From: Chloroflexota bacterium
GTDB lineage: Bacteria; Chloroflexota; Anaerolineae; Aggregatilineales; Phototrophicaceae
Reading direction: 5' to 3'
NCBI GenBank assembly: GCA_020161935.1
Contig: JAIUNI010000002.1
Location: 434,001 to 498,000 of the forward strand
Length of the DNA: 64,000 bases
Below, piece by piece: positions 46,797-55,836 of the stretch. The first letter of the stretch is position 1, and each line of letters opens with the position of its first letter. Position numbers and translations under genes: made by a program. The notes beneath the pieces were generated by a model. That model was given only the letters and a program-made list of their open reading frames with translations. It was not told where the DNA came from and searched no databases.

Positions 46797-48263
46797 ATGT
46801 CTAACCCATTCGTAGCCTACGTTAGCGGTATTCCATCACGCCCGACGGTGAATGTGCGTAGCGGCCCCAACACGAGCTATGACCCGCCCCTCTTTGAAAT
46901 TCCAGTCGGCACATCCAACCTACCAATCGTGGACGTTCGGGCGGATGACAAAGGCGCGAACTTACAGGGCAAAACCTACCAGTGGTTCCGCCTGCAATTC
47001 CCCAACGGTCAGCAAGGATGGATACGCGACGATCTCCTTACCGTCAGTGGGAACGGTACAGCCTTCGGTTACGGGGTCGTCACAACCGGCACGGTCGCGT
47101 TTAACCTTATCCGCTCCTTTGTGCCAAACATCCCCGCGCAGCCCATTATGCCTGTAGGGGTCGTCCCCTCTGCGCCCGCAGCCCCCGTACCATCCGTTCC
47201 GGCTGCCCCTCCTGCCCCGACCATCCCGGCTGCCCCCACACAGCCGATGGCTCCGGTCGTGGTCACACCGGTCACGCCGCCGACCCAGCCCGCCGCGCCA
47301 ACCGTTGTGGTCGTGCCAGTCGTCATTCCGGTCACAACAGCCGCCGTACCCGTCGCGCCGCCCGCACCGGTTGCTCCGGCTCCTGCCGTACCGCAGCCTG
47401 TCGCACCGCCGCCCGTTGCGCCGACACCGGCTCTCCCCGCGACCGCGCCAATGGCCGTCATCAAGACGATGGGCGCAGCACCGACGCGCCTTGGCCCCAG
47501 CACCACCTTCGCCCGAACCGGCATTCTGCTCAACCGTCACGGGCGCTACTCGATCCTCGAAGTCCAGCGCGAGAACGCCAACCAGCGCTACCGTTGGTTC
47601 CGCGTCAGTTCGAACGGTCAGGCCGTCTGGATACGCGAAGACCTCGTGAGCTATGAGGGCGATACCAGTGCGCTTGGCCTCCCCGCCGACCTCTACCCCG
47701 CACCCATGATCGAAAAATACTGGTGGGTACGCGGTTACAATATGGCCCCCAATCTCGATACCGGCTTGGTACAACACGACGGCTGGGACTTGGGCGCTGC
47801 CGCCGGTGAACCGATGTACTGCGGCCCGAACGGTGGCACAGTCGTCAAAATAAACATCTGTACCAAATGTACCGCCGAGAAACCCAGCACGCTCATGAAC
47901 GGTTACAGTATTGGCGATCCGGCCATTTTTAACGATCCGGCTTGGGGCTTCGGCTATGGTAACTATGTCATCGTCCGCTACACCAGCGAACAGTTGCCCG
48001 TTTCAACACGCCAATTGCTCATCTCACGCGGCTTCGGCGACACTGCCACCATGTTTGTCATGTACGCCCACATGGCCGCGATGGCTGTCCGCGAAGGGCA
48101 GGTACTCACCAGTGGGCAGCAAATTGGAACGTGTGGCAACACCGGTAACTCGGAAGCGGCCCATTTGCACCTCGAAGTCCGCGCCTCCAAGAGTGCCCAA
48201 TTTACCGGTTGGTTTAATGTCCGCAGTGGCGTAATGGATGCCGTCGCCTTGTTCAAACGCTAG
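46797..48263 (+). CDS. SH3b - Pro-rich - SH3b - M23 peptidase protein
   Basis: The 488-residue protein starts directly with an SH3b-type module (VNVRSGPNTSY...GWIRDDL, about 18-80). A Pro/Ala/Thr/Val-rich linker follows (about 120-225), then a second SH3b-like module (RLGPSTTFARTGILL...VWIREDL). The M23 LytM-type metallopeptidase domain has HDGWDLG (His about 327, Asp in the motif), YAHM and HLHLEV (456-461), which together give the HxxxD...HxH zinc set. M23 enzymes cut peptidoglycan cross-links, yet no signal peptide or membrane segment is visible. Export must be non-classical, or it acts during lysis, as phage endolysins do. A start further upstream was not found. A good AGGAG site precedes the ATG. 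It is followed by a paralogous gene. Confidence 0.85.
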   Translation: MSNPFVAYVSGIPSRPTVNVRSGPNTSYDPPLFEIPVGTSNLPIVDVRADDKGANLQGKTYQWFRLQFPNGQQGWIRDDLLTVSGNGTAFGYGVVTTGTVAFNLIRSFVPNIPAQPIMPVGVVPSAPAAPVPSVPAAPPAPTIPAAPTQPMAPVVVTPVTPPTQPAAPTVVVVPVVIPVTTAAVPVAPPAPVAPAPAVPQPVAPPPVAPTPALPATAPMAVIKTMGAAPTRLGPSTTFARTGILLNRHGRYSILEVQRENANQRYRWFRVSSNGQAVWIREDLVSYEGDTSALGLPADLYPAPMIEKYWWVRGYNMAPNLDTGLVQHDGWDLGAAAGEPMYCGPNGGTVVKINICTKCTAEKPSTLMNGYSIGDPAIFNDPAWGFGYGNYVIVRYTSEQLPVSTRQLLISRGFGDTATMFVMYAHMAAMAVREGQVLTSGQQIGTCGNTGNSEAAHLHLEVRASKSAQFTGWFNVRSGVMDAVALFKR

Positions 48264-48419
48264 CCATAAACACTCACAAATCACGGGGGAGCAGTCACTT
48301 GCTCCCTCAAGAATAGTCCTAATAAATACGATCTTAAGCAACCAGTCAGCCCCATTTCCACCCATAATGAAATGACAACCAAAATTTAGCTTTGTTCATG
48401 AGCCAAAAGGTTTTTGAAG

Positions 48420-49655
48420 ATGTCGATCTCCCCTTTTTTGATTACGGTACGCGGCATTCCCTCCAGTCCCATCGTCAACGTTCGCATCGGCCCCAACACC
48501 AGCTACGCCAAACTTGTTGAACTCCCGGTCGGCACACCCAACCTCGCCGTCCTCGAAGTTCGCGCCGATGACAAAAACACCCAGCTTCAAGGCCGCACCT
48601 ACCAGTGGCTGCGCTGCACCCTCCCAAACGGTCAAAACGGTTGGATACGCGATGACCTCGTGACCGCGCAGGGCGATGGCACCCGCTTCGGCTACCCCAT
48701 TGTCGTGCAGCCCATTCTCGTCGCCGATCTAACCCGCAAATTCGCGCCGGTCGGGGTTTCCACACCACCCACCACCGTGTCCGCCCCCGCTGCGCCCGTC
48801 ACACCGCCTACACCACCTGCGCCCGCTGTCGCGCCACCAGCACCGCCCGCGCCTGCCGCTGCCGCGTTCACAGCCGCCAGCGTTCCCGCCGCCCCAGCCG
48901 CTGTATCCACTGCACCTGCCGCTGCGCCTATCGCACCCAACGTCGGCTCGCTAGATCGTGTACGGCGTTCATCCTTCGCCATCACATCAGCCTTTGAGGG
49001 CGGTGGTTACGCCACCTATCAAACCTATGACAGTGGCATCATCAGCTACGGGCGCTTCCAGTTCACACTGGCATCGGGCAGCTTCATGACTGTGATTAAC
49101 CGTTACCTCCAGCGCACATCCGGCCCAACCGTCGATGGCATACGAGGTTACCTACCACGCCTGAACGCGAAAGATGAAGCGCTGCGACAGGATGCCGGTT
49201 TAAAAACCTTGTGCATCAACGCCGCCTCCGACCCGATCATGCAAGCCATTCAAGACGAAGTAGCAACGGAGGGCTATTGGGGCGCGGTTATCGACCTGAG
49301 TATCGCCCCGCGTAATATCAAGTCGGCGCTGGGCTACGCGCTCATCTTCGATATGTCCATCCAGCACGGCAAGTACAACTTCCTTGTCCCAAAGGCCGAA
49401 ACCGACTTGGGTGTGCCGAACAAATCCCGCCTCGGCGAAAACGGCATCACCGAGCCGCAGTACCTCACCAAGCTCGCCCAACTTCGGCGCGAGAATCTGT
49501 ACGCCCTCGCCGATAAGCTCAAGCTGCCGGGGTTACGGTTTCGCGGTGACTTCTGGGTCAGCCTTGTGTCAGCCAGCGACTGGAACTTGCAGGGTGACAC
49601 CAACGGGAACGTCAACATCAACGGCAAAATCGTTCAAGTCCGAACGCCAGCGTAA
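48420..49655 (+). CDS. SH3b - Pro-rich - GH46-like (chitosanase-type) protein
   Basis: From ATG 48420 this is 411 residues. Its first 80 residues clearly match the SH3b module of the preceding protein (VNVRIGPNTSY, VRADDK, YQWLRCTLPNGQNGWIRDDL), so the two genes arose by duplication. After an A/P linker (about 115-175) the C-terminal domain begins RSSFAITSAFEGGG and continues YDSGIISYGRFQF. The Glu near 193 and Asp near 204 match the spacing of the GH46 chitosanase catalytic acids. GH46 folds also occur in lysozyme-like muramidases, so peptidoglycan or chitosan are both possible substrates. No signal peptide is seen. It lies 156 bp after the M23 gene with no terminator between, so co-expression is likely. 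Confidence 0.75.
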   Translation: MSISPFLITVRGIPSSPIVNVRIGPNTSYAKLVELPVGTPNLAVLEVRADDKNTQLQGRTYQWLRCTLPNGQNGWIRDDLVTAQGDGTRFGYPIVVQPILVADLTRKFAPVGVSTPPTTVSAPAAPVTPPTPPAPAVAPPAPPAPAAAAFTAASVPAAPAAVSTAPAAAPIAPNVGSLDRVRRSSFAITSAFEGGGYATYQTYDSGIISYGRFQFTLASGSFMTVINRYLQRTSGPTVDGIRGYLPRLNAKDEALRQDAGLKTLCINAASDPIMQAIQDEVATEGYWGAVIDLSIAPRNIKSALGYALIFDMSIQHGKYNFLVPKAETDLGVPNKSRLGENGITEPQYLTKLAQLRRENLYALADKLKLPGLRFRGDFWVSLVSASDWNLQGDTNGNVNINGKIVQVRTPA

Positions 49656-49666
49656 TATTCAATAAA

Positions 49667-49695
49667 TTGACACTATCAACGGTATCACCTACAAT
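49667..49695 (+). promoter_or_regulatory. Consensus promoter placing transcription start at the PIN ATG
   Basis: TTGACA (49667-49672) and TACAAT (49690-49695) have 17 bp between them. The expected start, seven bases after the -10, is 49702, exactly the A of the PIN start codon. There is no Shine-Dalgarno sequence before that ATG. A leaderless mRNA is predicted. Confidence 0.7.
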
Positions 49696-49701
49696 ACCAA
49701 C

Positions 49702-50130
49702 ATGAGCATCTATCAGATCGTAATTGATACAAATGTCTTTGTGTCAGCTTTGAAATCTAATCAGGGCGCTTCGTATAAATTATTGATGATGTTAGGCACT
49801 TCCCAATTTGAGACTAATGTCTCAATTCCACTAGTGTTGGAGTACGAGGAAGTTGCAAAACGCCTTATCGATCAAATAGCGCTTACTGAAAATGATGTTG
49901 ATAGCATCATCGACTACGTTTGCAAAGTATCAAATCACCATGAAATATTCTTCCTGTGGCGACCGTTCTTAAAAGACCCTGACGACGATATGGTCCTCGA
50001 ATTAGCAGTAACAGCTAAGTGTCAATTCATTGTGACGCATAACCAAAAGGACTTCCTCAGAATTGACCAGTTTGGGATAAAAGCAGTGTCGCCGAAAGAA
50101 TTCCTGCAGGAGATAGGAGCCATATCATGA
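49702..50130 (+). CDS. PIN-domain toxin
   Basis: The 142-residue protein matches the PIN RNase fold of type II toxins: N-terminal IVIDTNVFVSAL (first Asp), SIPLVLEYEEVAK (Glu) and DPDDDMVLELAV (Asp pair), ending in the usual IVTHNQKDFL and SPKEFL blocks. PIN toxins cleave tRNA or other RNAs with Mg2+. It precedes its antitoxin, the reverse of the most common order, and overlaps it by 4 bp. The gene is more AT-rich and uses different codons from its GC-rich neighbours, suggesting recent acquisition. Confidence 0.88.
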   Translation: MSIYQIVIDTNVFVSALKSNQGASYKLLMMLGTSQFETNVSIPLVLEYEEVAKRLIDQIALTENDVDSIIDYVCKVSNHHEIFFLWRPFLKDPDDDMVLELAVTAKCQFIVTHNQKDFLRIDQFGIKAVSPKEFLQEIGAIS

Positions 50131-50363
50131 GTACCATCAGTCTCCGATTACCCGAATCGTTACATGAATCCGCACGTAAACTAGCTGAGCGTGAGAACAT
50201 ATCAATCAACCAGTTGATAACCTTAGCACTCGCTGAAAAACTTTCTGCTCTTTTAACGGAAGATTATCTGAAAGAACGGGCAGAACGTGGCAATCGGCGA
50301 GACTTTGAACGAGCGATGGCAAAAGTAGCGAGTACCGAGCCAGACGACAAAGATCGTTTGTAA
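50127..50363 (+). CDS. Ribbon-helix-helix antitoxin
   Basis: The 78-residue product has an N-terminal RHH (CopG/HicB-like) DNA-binding core: MSTISLRLPESLHESARKLA, then ENISINQLITLALAEKL. The hydrophilic, charged C-terminus (KERAERGNRRDFERAMAK) would cover the PIN toxin. The strand RLPESL is the beta-ribbon. Its start overlaps the toxin stop (ATGA). Dimers probably bind the promoter at 49667-49695 to repress the module. Its composition matches the toxin gene, not the neighbours. Confidence 0.85.
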   Translation: MSTISLRLPESLHESARKLAERENISINQLITLALAEKLSALLTEDYLKERAERGNRRDFERAMAKVASTEPDDKDRL

Positions 50364-50365
50364 GT

Positions 50366-51316
50366 TCACAAAATATCGCCGCCCAAACAATCCCACGCCT
50401 TAAAATCGAGGAACGCCTTCGGGGTATTGGCGAACGGTTTAACCGTCAGGTAATAAGGTGATCGGCTGTAGGGCATGGTCGCGACGTAACCCAACGTATG
50501 GAGTTCGGAGCGCACTCTGCCCTGTGGCGTACTCAACACGTGAAGGAATCGCATCCCCTCGCGCTGAATAGCCGCTGACCAGCGTGCCAGTAATTCGCTG
50601 CATTGCGCCCCATAAGCAGCCAGCAGCGACACGCCTTTGACCCCGGCAAGCCGCACCTTGCGGTACACAACCACCCCTTGAACCATCCCACCGTCTTCCC
50701 ACACGCCGAACTGATAGCGCCGGAATGGGTGGTCGGCGAAACGGTGCGCTAAGGTTTCGGGTGTCGTGGCAAACCGAGATAATAAACTGTTCGCGCTGGC
50801 CGCTTGGGCAAAGGGTGATCGAGGCCACGCATCCGTAAGCGTGATAGCTGCCTGCCGTTGCGGGCGCAGCCACACAACCAACGACTGCATCTGCCCCACC
50901 ACCTGATAACCATAACTCTTGCTTTTCAGGTCAACCTTCACGCCCTGCTTGTTCGAAAAACCGATACCGGAGACACCTCCACACGCAGCCACCGCCTCGT
51001 AAACCGGCTGTGACACCTGCTTAATCAAGCCACGCCCACGGTAAGCAGGGTCAACCGCCATATTGATGCTCATGCCCACCGGAACAGTCACACCATCCGG
51101 CTGCGTGATGTGCATCATGGCGCAGTTGTATTGTGCCGCCAGCGTATCCCCGTCCCACGCGCCCCAACCGATTACCGTATGCCCCTGATGCAGCCAATCG
51201 AGCAGCCGCAGCATATCGTCTGGAGTACGGTTGAACGAAACTGCTAGCAGCTCTGCCCATTGGGGTTTGTCGCCGGGGGTAAGTGGGGCAGCACGCATCA
51301 TAAAACGCTTTCTCAA
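50366..51316 (-). CDS. GNAT-family N-acetyltransferase
   Basis: The 316-residue protein has one clear GNAT domain in the N-terminal half: LLAVSFNRTPDDMLRLLDW, then VGMSINMAVDPAYRGRGL, which contains the acetyl-CoA pyrophosphate loop RGRG. The C-terminal half has no GNAT loop but includes further sheet-like segments (RRYQFGVWEDGGMVQGVVVY), so it may be a degenerate second domain or substrate cover. The substrate is unknown. Its stop lies 3 bp from the end of the convergent antitoxin gene. It ends the minus-strand stretch before the ClpC gene, which has its own terminator upstream. Confidence 0.75.
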   Translation of the reverse strand: MRKRFMMRAAPLTPGDKPQWAELLAVSFNRTPDDMLRLLDWLHQGHTVIGWGAWDGDTLAAQYNCAMMHITQPDGVTVPVGMSINMAVDPAYRGRGLIKQVSQPVYEAVAACGGVSGIGFSNKQGVKVDLKSKSYGYQVVGQMQSLVVWLRPQRQAAITLTDAWPRSPFAQAASANSLLSRFATTPETLAHRFADHPFRRYQFGVWEDGGMVQGVVVYRKVRLAGVKGVSLLAAYGAQCSELLARWSAAIQREGMRFLHVLSTPQGRVRSELHTLGYVATMPYSRSPYYLTVKPFANTPKAFLDFKAWDCLGGDIL

Positions 51317-51405
51317 ATAAAGGTGATACTGTTAATAATAGTCGCAGATATTTACGCAATCTCGCCGCTTGCGCTACGCCAGCACGACTGCTGCCCAACA
51401 AAAAA

Positions 51406-51427
51406 GGCCACCCGTTTCCGGGTGGCC
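51406..51427 (-). terminator. Terminator of the clpC gene
   Basis: GGCCACCCG (51406-51414) pairs with CGGGTGGCC (51419-51427) around a 4-nt loop. On the minus strand a TTTTTTG tract follows. It is 40 bp after the clpC stop. Confidence 0.9.
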
Positions 51428-51466
51428 TTTCGCTTGCAACTTATCTCTTGAAACTTCCGGCTGTCA

Positions 51467-53965
51467 CTAGCCTTCAGCCGCTTCGCTAGCGGTTTCTTCA
51501 ACCGGCTCCAAAATCAGTTCGCCGTCTTCACCCACCGTGACACGGACTTCGTTACCGATCTTGAACTTACCCGCCAGAATACCGTCAGACATCGCGTCCT
51601 CGATTTCGTTCTGGATCAGGCGGCGCAGCGGGCGCGCACCAAATTCGGGGTCGTAACCCTTCACCGCCAGCCAATCACGGGCCGATTCGGTCACATCAAG
51701 GGTGATGGCGTGTTCAATCAAGCGCTCGCTGACCTTATGCAGTTCGAGGTCAACAATTTCCTTGATTTCTTCACGGGTCAATGCGCGGAAGATGATACTG
51801 GCATCAACACGGTTGAGGAATTCAGGCCGGAACGTGCGCCGTACCTGATCCATCACGCCCTTCTTCATTTCGTCGTAAATTTGCTTCTCGGCCTTCGCGT
51901 CGTCCTTCGGCATATCGAAGCCGAGGATCGGACCGCGCTTGATCGTATCTGCGCCGACGTTGCTGGTCATGATGATGATGGCGTTGCGGAAATTCACCGT
52001 ACGCCCACGGGCATCAGTCAACTGGCCTTCTTCCATCATCTGAAGCAGCATGTTAAACGCTTCGGGATGTGCCTTCTCAATTTCGTCAAACACGACGATG
52101 CTGTACGGGCGGCGGCGGATGGCTTCCGTGAGCTGACCGGCATCTTCGTAACCGACGTAACCGGGGGGCGCACCCACCAAACGGGCAACCGAGTGCCGTT
52201 CCATGAATTCGCTCATATCCAACTGGATAAGCGCTTCTTCACTGCCGAACAGGAACTCTGCCAGCGTCTTGGTCAGTTCCGTCTTACCAACACCCGTCGG
52301 CCCAAGGAACATGAACGAACCAATCGGGCGGCGAGGGTCTTTCAGGCCAGCGCGGGCGCGGCGTACAGCCTTGCTGATGGCTTCAATCGCTTCATGTTGA
52401 CCGACGATACGCTTATGCAGCGCATTTTCCATCGCCATGAGGCGTTCGCTTTCTTCACCGGCGATACGCATGATCGGGATACCCGTCCACATCGAAACGA
52501 CTTCCGCCACATCATCCTCGCCGAGGCGCGGTTGGTTGGTTTCCTCGTTCCAGTTGGAGCGGAATTCCTGCATCATGTCACGCAGGTTATCGCGCTGAAC
52601 GCGCAGCCCAAACACCTCTTCGCTTTGCGGATCGTCCTTTTCCATCAGTTCGAGGTCTTCCTCAACCTGAGCAAGGTCACGCTCCGCCTTACGCACCTGC
52701 GCGGCTTCGGGACTCTTGTACATCCGCAAGCGAGCCGCACCTTCGTCGATCAGGTCAATCGCCTTATCGGGCAGGAAGCGGTCAGGGACATACCGCGCCG
52801 AAAGGTTAGCTGCGGCTTCAATCGCTTCGTCAGTAATTTCGACGTTGTGATGTTCTTGGTAAGGGATCTTGATGCCCTGCAAAATTTCGATGGTTTCTTC
52901 AACCGAAGGTTCGTCCACCAAAATTTGCTGGAAGCGGCGTTCAAGCGCCGGATCGCTCTCAATATGCTTGCGGTACTCATCCAGCGTCGTCGCGCCGATG
53001 CATTGCAGTTCGCCACGCGAAAGTGCTGGCTTGAGGATATTCGCTGCGTCTACGCTGCTGCCCGCGCTGCCTGCGCCGACCAGCATGTGAACTTCGTCAA
53101 TAAACAGAATGCTGTCTGATGATTTCAGTTCTTCGATCACGCGCTTGAGGCGTTCTTCGAATTGACCGCGATACATCGTACCAGCGACCAGTGAACCGAC
53201 ATCCAACTGAAGAACACGCTTGCCCAGCAGCGGCTTCGGCGTTTCGCCCATGACGATACGCTGCGCCAAGCCTTCGACAATCGCTGTCTTACCAACACCC
53301 GGCTCACCGATGAGCGCAGGGTTGTTCTTGCGGCGGCGGCTCAAAATCTGAATAACACGTTCGATTTCCGTCTCGCGCCCGACCACGGGGTCGAGCTTGC
53401 CCTGTTCGGCGAGGGCGGTCAGGTCGGTTGCCAGTTGGTCAACCAACGGCGTTTTGCCACCCTTATCCGTGCGCGGGGTACGCGGCGGGGTATCTTGCGG
53501 CGTATTGGTTTGCACAGGGCTTTCTTGAAGCACACGGCGCGTTTGGCGGCGTACTTCTTCCGGGCTAACGCCGAGGCGCTTTAGCACATCAATCGCCACA
53601 CCTTCCGACTGGCGCACGAGGCCCAGCAGCAGGTGTTCCGTACCGATGTAGTGATGCCCCATCCGGCGGGCTTCATCCACGGCCAGTTCCAGTACGCGCT
53701 TCGTGCCGGGCGAAAGCTCGGCGGTCGAGGCGGTCGTACGGGCGGTCGCGCGGGTCAGTTCTTCAACCAACTCCTCCACACGCCGCTGCTCAAGGCCGAG
53801 GTCACGCAAGACGCGCCCCGCTACGCCACCTTCTTCACGCAATAAGCCCAACAGTAAATGCTCTGTCCCGATATAATTATGGCGCAGGCGTTCGGCTTCC
53901 TCTTGCGCGAGACTCAATACCCGACGCGCGCGCTGCGTAAAACGCTCCATCTTATTGTTTGGCAC
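51467..53965 (-). CDS. clpC: ClpC-type AAA+ protease ATPase
   Basis: The 832-residue Hsp100 protein starts at a GTG with GGAGGG upstream. It has two N-terminal Clp repeats ([38 protein letters not shown]). The first AAA+ module carries Walker [14 protein letters not shown] and Walker [12 protein letters not shown]. Between the modules is a coiled middle region ([20 protein letters not shown]), shorter than in ClpB, as expected for ClpC. The second module has [18 protein letters not shown] and [15 protein letters not shown]. It unfolds proteins for ClpP, which is not in the window. No CtsR operator or McsA/B genes were seen here. Confidence 0.93.
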   Translation of the reverse strand: MPNNKMERFTQRARRVLSLAQEEAERLRHNYIGTEHLLLGLLREEGGVAGRVLRDLGLEQRRVEELVEELTRATARTTASTAELSPGTKRVLELAVDEARRMGHHYIGTEHLLLGLVRQSEGVAIDVLKRLGVSPEEVRRQTRRVLQESPVQTNTPQDTPPRTPRTDKGGKTPLVDQLATDLTALAEQGKLDPVVGRETEIERVIQILSRRRKNNPALIGEPGVGKTAIVEGLAQRIVMGETPKPLLGKRVLQLDVGSLVAGTMYRGQFEERLKRVIEELKSSDSILFIDEVHMLVGAGSAGSSVDAANILKPALSRGELQCIGATTLDEYRKHIESDPALERRFQQILVDEPSVEETIEILQGIKIPYQEHHNVEITDEAIEAAANLSARYVPDRFLPDKAIDLIDEGAARLRMYKSPEAAQVRKAERDLAQVEEDLELMEKDDPQSEEVFGLRVQRDNLRDMMQEFRSNWNEETNQPRLGEDDVAEVVSMWTGIPIMRIAGEESERLMAMENALHKRIVGQHEAIEAISKAVRRARAGLKDPRRPIGSFMFLGPTGVGKTELTKTLAEFLFGSEEALIQLDMSEFMERHSVARLVGAPPGYVGYEDAGQLTEAIRRRPYSIVVFDEIEKAHPEAFNMLLQMMEEGQLTDARGRTVNFRNAIIIMTSNVGADTIKRGPILGFDMPKDDAKAEKQIYDEMKKGVMDQVRRTFRPEFLNRVDASIIFRALTREEIKEIVDLELHKVSERLIEHAITLDVTESARDWLAVKGYDPEFGARPLRRLIQNEIEDAMSDGILAGKFKIGNEVRVTVGEDGELILEPVEETASEAAEG

Positions 53966-54177
53966 GGTTTATCCCTCCGCCACCTGTGGTCGAATAACCA
54001 CTTTTTTGACCGATTGGGTGAATACCAAGATGCACAATCATTAAATTTATTTTACCTATTATAACAGGCCGCAGCCTTGCATGTACATTGACGCAACATC
54101 TATGTTCCATTAGAAACTGACCGATATTGCCCGACAAACATTACAAAATGTAAATGAACACTAACCTGAATGAAACA

Positions 54178-54201
54178 GGGGGCAGCAGCTATGCTCCCCC
54201 C
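54178..54201 (-). terminator. Hairpin after the S1 gene
   Basis: GGGGG (54178-54182) with AGCA pairs with TGCT (54192-54195) and CCCCC, with one bulge. On the minus strand it is followed by TGTTTCATT. It lies 65 bp after the S1 stop. The remainder of 53966-54265 should hold the clpC promoter but shows no clear boxes. Confidence 0.6.
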
Positions 54202-54265
54202 GTGCAATCTCTATAGAGATATACCATGCCCACCAACTTACGGCAACCTGCTCATTGGTCTAGGT

Positions 54266-55579
54266 TTATCCCCAGTCCATATCGAGGTATTCAGCCGAGT
54301 TAACTTTCTTCAGGCTGAGGCCGAGACGGCGATCTTCAATATCCATCTTCACCACGCGCAAGGTGACGGTTTCACCTTCTTGCAATACTTCGCGCGGGTG
54401 CGCCACCCGCTGGTCAGACAGTTCGGAAATGTGTACCAAACCTTCAATCTCCGGCACATCGACCAACCGGACGAACGCGCCGAATTTCGTCATCTTGGTG
54501 ACCACGCCCTGCACCAATTGACCGATCTGGTAATTGATAGCGACGGTATCCCACGGGTCGGCTTCTTGGCGCTTCATGCTCAAGCCAATGCGCTTGTTCT
54601 CAGGGTCAATGCTGATAACCTCAACCTTAACCTCTTGCCCGACCTTCAGGAATTCCTTGGGGTGGGTGACGTGCTTCCACGAAAGTTCGGTCAGATGCAC
54701 CAAACCTTCCGCCCCGCCAACATCGACGAACGCACCGAAATCGACTAGGCTCACCACACGACCTGTCCGCACTTCACCAACTTGCAAGCGACCGATCAGG
54801 TCTTCCTTACGGCTCTCACGGCTTTCACGTGCAGCCATACGCTCCGAAAGGATCAATCGGTTGCGGGCGCGATCAACTTCCATCACCTTCACGCTGATGG
54901 TTTCGTTTACCATTTTGCCCCAACGTTCTTCGGGGGTCTCACCTTCCAACAGACGGCGGCGGTCGCTGCCGATCTGGCTTTGCGGCACGAAGCCCCGCAG
55001 CCGACCAAAACGCACAATCAGCCCACCTTTGTTGTACCCCGCCACATGGCTTTCAAAGACTTCCTGACTTTCACGATATTCTTCTGCCCGTCGCCAATCA
55101 AGTTCTTCCAGCGCACGGTTCAGTGACAGGAGTGGGCCACCATCTTGCGAGTGGGGGTTCACGACATACACCGTGATGCTCGCGCCGGGCTTGAGCAGAT
55201 CCAATGTTTCGCGATTCATCCGTTCCAGCTCACGACCGGGGATTACGCCCTCAGCCTTCGCGCCGACATCCACATACACAGCCGTTGGCGATGTGGCGGT
55301 CACAACACCGTCAATCACATCACCCCGCTTTGGCCCTTTCTGGTCAGAAGTATCCTGTGCCAGCCAATCCCCCTCCGCCGGAGTTGATGCGTCCGCATCT
55401 TCCGAGGAGGCTTCCACTGTGGCGGGAGTTTCTTCTTCACCAGCCGGTACAGCATCGGTCGGCGCAGCAACCGTTTCGACCGCAGCAGATGCCTCAACCG
55501 CTTCCGGCTGTGCTGGTTCAACTGCTGAAGAATCTTGCTTCAGTTCAGTATCTTCCAGCCCTTGTCCATTTGCATTCAT
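54266..55579 (-). CDS. rpsA: Ribosomal protein S1 (four S1 domains)
   Basis: From ATG 55579 (MNANGQGLED; GGAGA seven bases upstream) it has 437 residues. After an acidic, Ala/Glu/Thr-rich leader of about 85 residues come four S1 (OB-fold) domains: GPKRGDVIDGVVTATSPTAV; the second beginning EVFESHVAGYNKGGLIVRFG; VRTGRVVSLVDFGAFVDVGG; and LVQGVVTKMTKFGAFVRLVD. Four domains are the norm for Chloroflexi and many Gram-positives, against six in E. coli. It binds mRNA at the 30S platform. The acidic leader is unusual and could act as a disordered regulator. A good promoter is found at 55616-55644. Confidence 0.9.
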   Translation of the reverse strand: MNANGQGLEDTELKQDSSAVEPAQPEAVEASAAVETVAAPTDAVPAGEEETPATVEASSEDADASTPAEGDWLAQDTSDQKGPKRGDVIDGVVTATSPTAVYVDVGAKAEGVIPGRELERMNRETLDLLKPGASITVYVVNPHSQDGGPLLSLNRALEELDWRRAEEYRESQEVFESHVAGYNKGGLIVRFGRLRGFVPQSQIGSDRRRLLEGETPEERWGKMVNETISVKVMEVDRARNRLILSERMAARESRESRKEDLIGRLQVGEVRTGRVVSLVDFGAFVDVGGAEGLVHLTELSWKHVTHPKEFLKVGQEVKVEVISIDPENKRIGLSMKRQEADPWDTVAINYQIGQLVQGVVTKMTKFGAFVRLVDVPEIEGLVHISELSDQRVAHPREVLQEGETVTLRVVKMDIEDRRLGLSLKKVNSAEYLDMDWG

Positions 55580-55615
55580 AGTTTTGTCTCCGCACACATG
55601 GGTACTCGGCGAGTA

Positions 55616-55644
55616 ATTATAACGGGGGTTTTACGAAGAATCAA
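55616..55644 (-). promoter_or_regulatory. rpsA promoter
   Basis: On the minus strand TTGATT (55639-55644) and TATAAT (55616-55621) are 17 bp apart, giving a start near 55609 and a leader of about 30 nt. Confidence 0.7.
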
Positions 55645-55706
55645 ACCATTGTGTACCAAGTTTCTAATAGAATACTGAGTTCGAGTTGAACCCTTCTAAA
55701 CTCTCT

Positions 55707-55735
55707 TGACATAAGTAGGCTTATCACATACGCTA
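55707..55735 (+). promoter_or_regulatory. Promoter for the phosphotransferase gene
   Basis: TTGACA (55707-55712), 17 bp, then TACGCT (55730-55735). The predicted start near 55742 leaves a 95-nt leader with a small ACCC...GGGT hairpin. Confidence 0.55.
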
Positions 55736-55836
55736 CAGGTGCGGAACACCCTTGATGGGTTACGGCTTAAAACGATAACACCCATCGCGTTCTGTTATCC
55801 GCATCCTATGCCTCCCTCATTTCACCGCTGCATATT

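Noticed and set aside
46797-49655. Prophage lysis cassette
   Set aside because: No holin, tail, capsid or integrase genes are nearby, and both proteins share an SH3b-linker design that suggests a chromosomal duplication.
51710-53119. 469-codon frame opposite clpC
   Set aside because: The sense strand encodes a complete ClpC with all motifs; the opposite frame is a composition shadow.
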